Source: Periconia sp. R9002 (taxonomy: Eukaryota; Ascomycota; Dothideomycetes; Pleosporales; Periconiaceae). Taken from it: a stretch of DNA of 64,000 nucleotides. The notes under the pieces were generated by a model, which worked only from the letters and a program-made list of their open reading frames with translations, did no database searches and was not told the origin of the DNA. The position numbers and the translations under genes are program-made. Positions 58,240 through 64,000 of the stretch are shown here, in pieces (position 1 is the first letter of the stretch; every line of letters begins with the position of its first letter). Where the stretch lies: positions 434,001-498,000 of the forward strand of contig JAMAHW010000020.1 in assembly GCA_023627715.1 (NCBI GenBank), read 5' to 3'.

Positions 58240-59134
58240 CTACTCGTCATTCGCCAACACCTTTCGAATCGGCGCCATCGCTTCCTCAATCTTGTCGTAC
58301 ATGCTGTCTAGATTCGTAAGATTTTCTTTGCTCTTCTTCACTTCTGCAATAAGCTTCTGCTTCTGCTTGAGTTTCTCCTGTCGGCGTTCTTCAAGCTTGA
58401 CTCGGTCTTGGTGTTCGTGGTCGATGCGCGCGATCATAAGTTCGTGCTCGGAGAGGGAGCCGTGTTCGGGGAACTTGTCAAGGAATTCGTCTACCGGGAT
58501 GAGAGGAAGTTTGGTGTATTTATGGCTTTGATATAAGTCAGCAAATGCGGCGAAAAATAAAGAGCGTGATAACGGTGGGCACGAACTCATAATTCTCGGC
58601 CGCTGCGATTTCGCTCCTCAAGCTTTGCTCTTCGTATTTCAGATTGCTCAAGCCCAGGATTAATGTGTCGTTTACAGCCTTGTCATCGGCTGTCTTGGCC
58701 TTTTCTTCCCGGACTTTCATGACACTCTGTCTGTAGTATGTCTTGACTCTCGACAACTGTGATTTGACCATCCTCTCTTTCTGTGCGATTTCCCATTCTG
58801 CTTTTTTCTCCTTCTCTATTTCTTCCGGAGTTCGTGGGTTGGGGTTTTGAGGATGCGCAAGCTGGTAGTCGACTAGTTCATCCGCGCTCTTTTTGAGATC
58901 TTGAATCGCATCGTAGAGACGTTTGCAATGGTCGGTTTTAATCAAATCGGCCACAACAAGATTGGTAGAACCGAAATCGTCAGGGAGCTGATCCAGAGTG
59001 ATTTCCGAAGCCTCAGCTGGCATGTTGTCATCAAGCGCGGCCGTATTGGTGGTGTTGTCGCGTCGCGAGTATAATCCAGTGGGGGTGAGCTGCATGTAAG
59101 TCGTGAAACTGATTGATGGTCTGTGCATACTCAT
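58240..59134 (-). CDS. THO complex subunit, THOC5-like (Fmip family)
   Basis: THO couples transcription to mRNA export in the nucleus. Two exons, 59134-58587 and 58525-58240, give 277 aa. The protein is largely coiled coil. The join gives AAENYDHKYTKLPLIPVDEF, a clear match to the Fmip/THOC5 signature (D-H-K-Y-x-x-L-P-L-I-P-x-E/D-E-F). Long charged helices follow (EERRQEKLKQKQKLIAEVKK). The donor is an unusual GTTCGT, but it is the only one that restores the signature. The start is uncertain: the first ATG is at 59134, with others at 59092 and 59023, the last giving MPAEASEITLDQLP. A CACGTG lies just upstream of the first ATG. Confidence 0.82.
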
Positions 59135-59495
59135 CACGTGCCGATCTGTTCAACTATGTATCAATCTCAAGGTTCGATGTATAAACTGTCACTTTAATTG
59201 TGGGACATCTTAAAATGCGCCGTCCGTCTTTTACAATGCGTCTCCACGTGTACATTCATACAGAGAACACACGTTTGATCTAGAACGCGCCGAAATGATT
59301 GGTTCAATTACACATGCACATGTTTACGAGCTGCAACAGATTCAGACTGGCTCATTAGGTTGGATATCAAGAAGAATTTTTTCCTAATAATGGATTTGTT
59401 CCCTCTCAATGGATTTTAGGTGTTATCATGAAGAGTGGGTAATGTTCCGTAACTAGGAGGATACCCCTCGAATGCGAACTGAATTTCTCCGGCTT
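59135..59495. other. Promoter of the THOC5-like gene and 3' flank of the F-box gene
   Basis: This is 361 bp between tandem minus-strand genes, mildly AT-rich. No gene is seen. Confidence 0.5.
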
Positions 59496-62400
59496 CTACA
59501 CTTCGTCTTCAAAACTTTGCACACTATGGTTCCTGGGAACCATATTCACATCCCCATTCTGTTCGAACCATGCATCACAACCCCTGACATCCAGAAAATC
59601 AACCCAGTTGTCATTCTCTGCACTCAAAGCTTTTGGTATAACTCGGGATGGCTGTTGCCGACGGTTGACTGCATTTCCCTCGATCGGGAGCGGCCGAGGG
59701 CGAAGACCATCCAGACACTCATCCGCGGTAGGTTCGTTTGATGGATCTCGCATACATGGTATCGGAGAAACAGACGTCAAGAAAGAGACAGTATGCTCCT
59801 TGGAACAGCTAGCTCCGTCAATTGTGCAAGCGTTATGTACCAATCCATTTCGGCATACATAACAATTTGTACGTGCAAAAGAAGCAACTGAATTATGAAG
59901 CTGCCATACCTTGCACTGTACATCCATCGTAAATGCCCATATTGAAAGATTGGGTTTCGTGTGAATGGCCAGCTTGCAAACGTCGGGCATGGTGGCAATT
60001 GCCGTACCACGTATGGCAACAGGCCATACTGGATGGTTATCGTAGCGATCTGTATTACACTGCTCATCCCACCAGTTAAGCCAGTGATCTGATGCTCGGT
60101 TTTGCCGGCAGAAGGGAGGAGTGGCGTATATCTCGCTACTCTGTGCTTTCTGCTCTTCACGCGAGAGACTGCATATATCCGACGGTACGCTGTAGAGAAA
60201 AATATCTTCGCCAAAAGCTACCACAATTCTGGCACCCCACGACATATCGAAAGCTGAAGTGTAGTGTCGGGGTGTCGGATTGCGTACTGACGGTGTAATA
60301 AACCTGACTTTTCGAATCAACTTAGTAGGCCTACCAAAAGGTGCATCGCAGCCCATATAAAGAGAGCCGGTTACAGGGTCCGTAAAGAGAACATGATGCC
60401 CGTCACTTAAGGGAACGGCACAATAATGATCACACCTTGGTTGGTAATTGTGAGGAACATTCGAATCAAATCTAAAATTGCTTCCAAACGACCTGAGGAG
60501 ATGTCGATGGGAAGCAAAGTTATGACCAAGAGCAGGTTGTTGATCAGGATGTGTGGCGCTGGAAATTAAACGTAACCTTTGAGCAGATTCAAATCCAGGA
60601 CGGGGAGCCAAAAAGTAAAGGTGGTCTGAGGGAGCGGTAAGTGGAAACTAACGACTTAAACTCTGGCCGGTAAGTGCTTCAATCCAATGGAGTTCGATAC
60701 TAGCGGAACAACCGAAAGCGACACAAAGACGTTGAGGACATATCGATACACTGCGGGGTGGGTCTTCTTCAGAGCATAAATGGCGATAAAAGGTTGAAGC
60801 ACCGCCTTCGATGGGAACTGACCCAGAACATGTATGTGTATCCGGCCAACATGTGCTGGTTGAGAAGTTTTTCCCCAAAGCACGGAGGCTTATATTCCAT
60901 GTATGGTTGATGAAGTTTTGCTCATGCGTACGAGCGTCATTAATCGCTTGTAGTGCGAATATTTCATTGCTTGATTGAACCTCGATAGACTCAGGCGCCA
61001 CTCCTTCATCAGCTGATTGATGAAGTCCGTTTTCACCAGAGGCACTAGACGCAGCGCCCGGTGTAGGTTCAATCTCATTTTCTTTCATGGATACCCTGGA
61101 ATGTGACTGAGATCGATCTTCTCTATTCCCTTCTCGAAAGTCGGCTGAAGTTTTAACGGACTGTGCAGAACTATTCTGAATTTCACAGACCATGCCCATT
61201 CTACATTCAAGTAGTGCAGCAACGGTATTGCGTCCAGATGAAGCATCCATGGTCATGGACAGCACCCTTCTCGGACAAATGACACTAGTCAAGGCCACCA
61301 TGTCATTGTCTCGCAGCTCGTACACGTAGATAATCGAATCTCTCGCGACAAGCAAATACCTTCCGCAAACACTAATGTTGAAAGACAGGCAGATATGTTT
61401 GCTAGTTCCGAGATTGTGGGCCCTGTTTGCAGCTCCATTTCCAAGCTCAGCGAAGTCTACATGGGATACATCGACGAATGAACATCTTGGTTGTGATGAT
61501 TCCTTTTGGGTCCTACTGGAAAGGATCGCATATTCTCTTGCCAATCGCCAACTGAGAAATTGAACCTCTTCAATGAACTTCGTGGAAGATTTCTTACAGT
61601 TCCAGAGGTATTTGCCGTCTGCGCCCGACTCTGTATGACTTTCCCATCCACCTCTACGTAGCATTTTCAGCAACATTCTTCTGTCCAGACTGGCTCGTCT
61701 CCAAGTGCGGCAGGTATGGCGTGCGGAATTGAAGTCTTGTGGTCCCAAATAGTCATATATGAGCCACAAGAGTTCATGTGGGATGAGGTGGGAAATTGCA
61801 ATCTTGGGTGAAAATGGGCGACTTCTTACCACCTCTTCTAGAGAACTTGTCGTTTGTAAAGTTTCGCGCTGATTTCGATATAGACACAGGGTTGACTGGG
61901 GAGCCGGAATTTGATCAAGTGGACTAGCCTCGGCAGGCCTTTTTGGATACGCCTCTAGTGGGAATGGCTGCAGCTTTTGCTCTTCGCAATCCAGAATCCG
62001 AAAGCTTGATTCCGAGGTCGTAGCCGAATCCAAGATCATATCTGACAGGGTACGGAAAAGGCTGTTTCCGACAGAAGGCTCCAATATGGCATCCGCCACG
62101 AAACTGTTACCAACGGGGAAAGATCCTGAGCGTGCATGCCGAAGTGAATGATATTCAGTAGGATTCTCCGTCAAGCTGGACAAGTGAGACACCGAAGTAT
62201 TTACAGAAACAGAAAGAGATCCCAAACTTGGCCCACTAAAGAGAAAAGTATCAGGGGACACCAGGTCTAAACTCGGCAACGAGCCGGAAGTGGAGTTGAG
62301 CCCCTTCCTTGAATGGTAGCTGGAAGCAGTCGAATGTGTTGAAACATGGATTGAATGCGAGGTATCTTCTCTCGTATGGGTGCTGTGAAACAAAGAGATG

Positions 62401-62735
62401 ATGGCTCTTTGGAAAGCTACTCGCCGCTTTGGTAATTCGCTCGATAAAACCTGGTTTGGGTTTGGGTTTGTAACTCGGTGTTGATGCTTTCGGGCTGGCG
62501 TGATTGATCGCGGTGCGGTTGCAAAGGGATGGCGAGAGCGTGGGAGCACACGGCGAAAAACCTCTGTTCGCCTCCACGGAATCGATGAGCCTTCTGCGAT
62601 CGGCGTCTGTTGTGGGACGCGATCCGCAATTGCTTCATGTACAGGTCCGGAGCCACGCCTGGTCTCTATTGAATTTTGTGAATGGTGAATATCAGCCTCT
62701 GAGTTGGCTGACATGTCTCCCTCGACTGTTTGCAT
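59496..62735 (-). CDS. Large F-box protein interrupted by one in-frame UAG
   Basis: F-box proteins recruit substrates to SCF ubiquitin ligases. From the ATG at 62735 the frame is open to 59496 except for one UAG at 60648-60650 (codon 696). Without the stop the product would be 1079 aa. The first roughly 310 residues are Ser-rich and disordered. The F-box lies at about 317-360 (PHELLWLIYDYLGPQDF, ARHTCRTWRRASL). The rest looks like a beta-rich, WD40-like body (CVAFGCSASIELHWIEALTG). Across the UAG the frame reads GQSLSR, stop, FPLTAPSDHLYFLAPRPG. I recall the family block as R-W-F-P-L-T-A-P-S-D, so the UAG sits exactly at a conserved Trp. There is no room for an intron because both sides align without a gap. 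Downstream coding continues for 383 codons without further damage (YCAVPLSDGHHVLFTDPVTG). If the stop is real, the product is a 695-aa protein. Confidence 0.85.
60648..60650 (-). other. In-frame UAG at a conserved Trp codon of the F-box gene
   Basis: On the minus strand the codons are AGT CGT TAG TTT CCA. A single G-to-A change from TGG explains it. Context is U before and G after the A, the preferred triplet for A-to-I editing described in some ascomycetes. Confidence 0.85.
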
Positions 62736-63271
62736 GAGTGGTGATTGTGAATGAAGGAGAAGACGAGGTAGTGAGTAAGAACACGTTACAATCGTGTCAG
62801 GTTGATTAGAATGTAGAGAAAGAGGCAACACAGGATCTGTTTCGGCTACTCCCCTAGAGAGATAAATTTGCGAAGACGTTGTTGAAGCACCCCCAGGGGA
62901 GGAGGTGCGGAAAAAGTTGTAGAAGCCAGAGGAATGAAGCTAATGATGAATAGGTTGCTGACTTGAGAATCAAACGAGGGCAAGTATATAGGATGTAGGA
63001 AGGGCTTTAGGAATTATCATCAACGAAAGAAAGTGGAAGGAAATAATAGTGGGAAAAGACCGATGGTAGCGACGACAACGGTGATAATGATGGGTATTGT
63101 GCAAAGTAACTTCAGAAGGGGGTATCAAAGCGCTTGTACAAAAGGAAGAAGAGGAAATAAAATCATAACAGGTTGTAAAACGATCTCATCCCAATATCCC
63201 TAAGGGAGGTAGGAGCCATGGCCGATCATTTGGGAAAGTAGTACCCTCCCGTCGGCCTCACCTTCCAATAT
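62736..63271. other. Promoter of the F-box gene and 3' flank of the channel gene
   Basis: This is 536 bp, purine-rich on the plus strand (pyrimidine-rich leader on the minus strand). An in-frame leader extends the F-box frame upstream of 62735, without an ATG in the part I checked. No gene is seen. Confidence 0.5.
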
Positions 63272-64000
63272 CTACTCACTATGAACCTCAGAGTTTGTTT
63301 CTGATCGTGCATATTTGTCAAGGATCCAGACGCCATCCAAACTAAACGACAGGTTAGTCACATTATTACATTTATTAGGATAGATCATGGATTACCTCAT
63401 TACTAAGCTTGGGTGTTCAAATCGCAGACCACGCTCGCGAGCCTCGTCCACAGTTTGAGGTTGCTCGAGAGCGTTGCCACCGTCAGCAAATGCATCTTCC
63501 TGTATATCTCGCCCCAGATCTGAATTGTGACGCAGACTCCGCAAGGCTATATACTTCATCAGAGGCCTATACGTACGACCATAGACGTATGCGAACCAAA
63601 GGGTCGCAATGACAAGCGGAGCGATTAATACGGCCCGCCTGAAGGCTTTCCTCAAAGCCATTTGGCCGGCCAAAGTAAGTTGGAACAGTACGACGCCTAC
63701 GATGACGCGATCGCACATCATTGTCCAGCCTTTGCCTGTGGAATGTTGTCGGTGGTCCATTGCGTAAAGAAGTTGATATTTGTGCACAAAGTGCCCAATC
63801 ATAAAATAGGCAACACCACTCAACAAGACCTGCCAAGAGTCCCGTAACACACTATAGACCAAACAGATGATGAAGATCAATATCGTTTGCGGTAAAAAGA
63901 AGCCGTAGCTGAAGACGGGCGGCTGTACCAACTCTGCATAATCTGTGATGTGTCAGTATTGCACGATAGACGTATCTTTTCGAACTCACCCCGGGGCGTT
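63272..64000 (-). CDS. CSC1/RSN1-type stress-gated cation channel, C-terminal part
   Basis: The family (TMEM63/OSCA, DUF221) forms mechanically or osmotically gated cation channels in plasma or internal membranes. Only the 3' part is in the window; the gene continues past 64000. Exon parts are 64000-63990, 63942-63396 and 63341-63272. The joins give TPRDYAELVQPPVFSYGFFL and, near the end, HPSLVMSLDGVWILD. Visible hydrophobic segments include ILIFIICLVYSVL, LLSGVAYFMIGHFVHKYQLL, VIVGVVLFQLTLAGQ and AVLIAPLVIATLWFAYVY. The YAMDHRQHSTGKGW loop is typical of fungal members. The last exon encodes only 22 residues, so skipping the final intron would change the tail. Confidence 0.88.

Noticed and set aside
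41924..60650. Reassignment of UAG to a sense codon
   Set aside because: UAG properly ends about half of the genes in the window, including the F-box gene itself.
60600..60660. Intron removing the UAG in the F-box gene
   Set aside because: Homology on both sides of the UAG is continuous, so no sequence is left over for an intron.

Overview
The window is nuclear DNA from a filamentous ascomycete (Pezizomycotina). Twenty protein-coding genes fill about 64 kb. Most carry one to four short introns of about 45-80 bp with GTRNGT-type donors and YAG acceptors. Intergenic DNA is short, with pyrimidine-rich leaders and scattered TACCTAGGTA palindromes. The flavour of the proteins suggests Dothideomycetes, but that is an impression and not a test. 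No rRNA, tRNA, CRISPR array or secondary-metabolite cluster is visible.

Layout, left to right. A 62-aa single-pass membrane microprotein (1.7 kb) is followed by a small MITE-like element (3.05-3.21 kb) beside the 3' end of the proteasome adaptor ECM29 (3.2-9.2 kb, minus). ECM29 shares a divergent promoter with a UBA-UAS-UIM-UBX Cdc48 cofactor (9.9-11.4 kb), and that promoter holds three GGTGGCG motifs resembling proteasome control elements. Next come a GNAT acetyltransferase, a disordered nuclear-type protein, the molybdenum cofactor sulfurase, a GH3-PA14 beta-glucosidase, a FAR-17a/AIG1 membrane protein, a zinc-finger protein, the Rab geranylgeranyl transferase beta subunit (BET2), a RhoGAP and the glycogen debranching enzyme (GDB1).

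From 41.6 kb on lie a Rad5/HLTF-type HIRAN-SNF2-RING helicase, a tannase/feruloyl esterase without a visible signal peptide, ATG10, a 14-TM MFS transporter, a SHPRH/Irc20-type SNF2-RING helicase, a THOC5-like THO subunit, a large F-box protein and the 3' part of a CSC1/RSN1-type cation channel running off the window end.

These are mostly housekeeping genes without operon logic. Ubiquitin and ubiquitin-like functions recur: ECM29, the UBX protein, two SNF2-RING ligases, ATG10 and the F-box protein.

The most unusual signal is that two otherwise intact genes are interrupted by exactly one in-frame UAG at a conserved position. In the F-box gene UAG replaces the Trp of a conserved RWFPLTAPSD-type block. 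In the Rad5/HLTF-like gene UAG falls in the first residue of the HIRAN core, where a 57-bp intron could also be spliced. UAG is the normal terminator of about half the genes here, so codon reassignment is unlikely. Stop-loss A-to-I mRNA editing (UAG to UGG), recent nonsense mutation, or intronization in the Rad5-like case are the explanations to separate.
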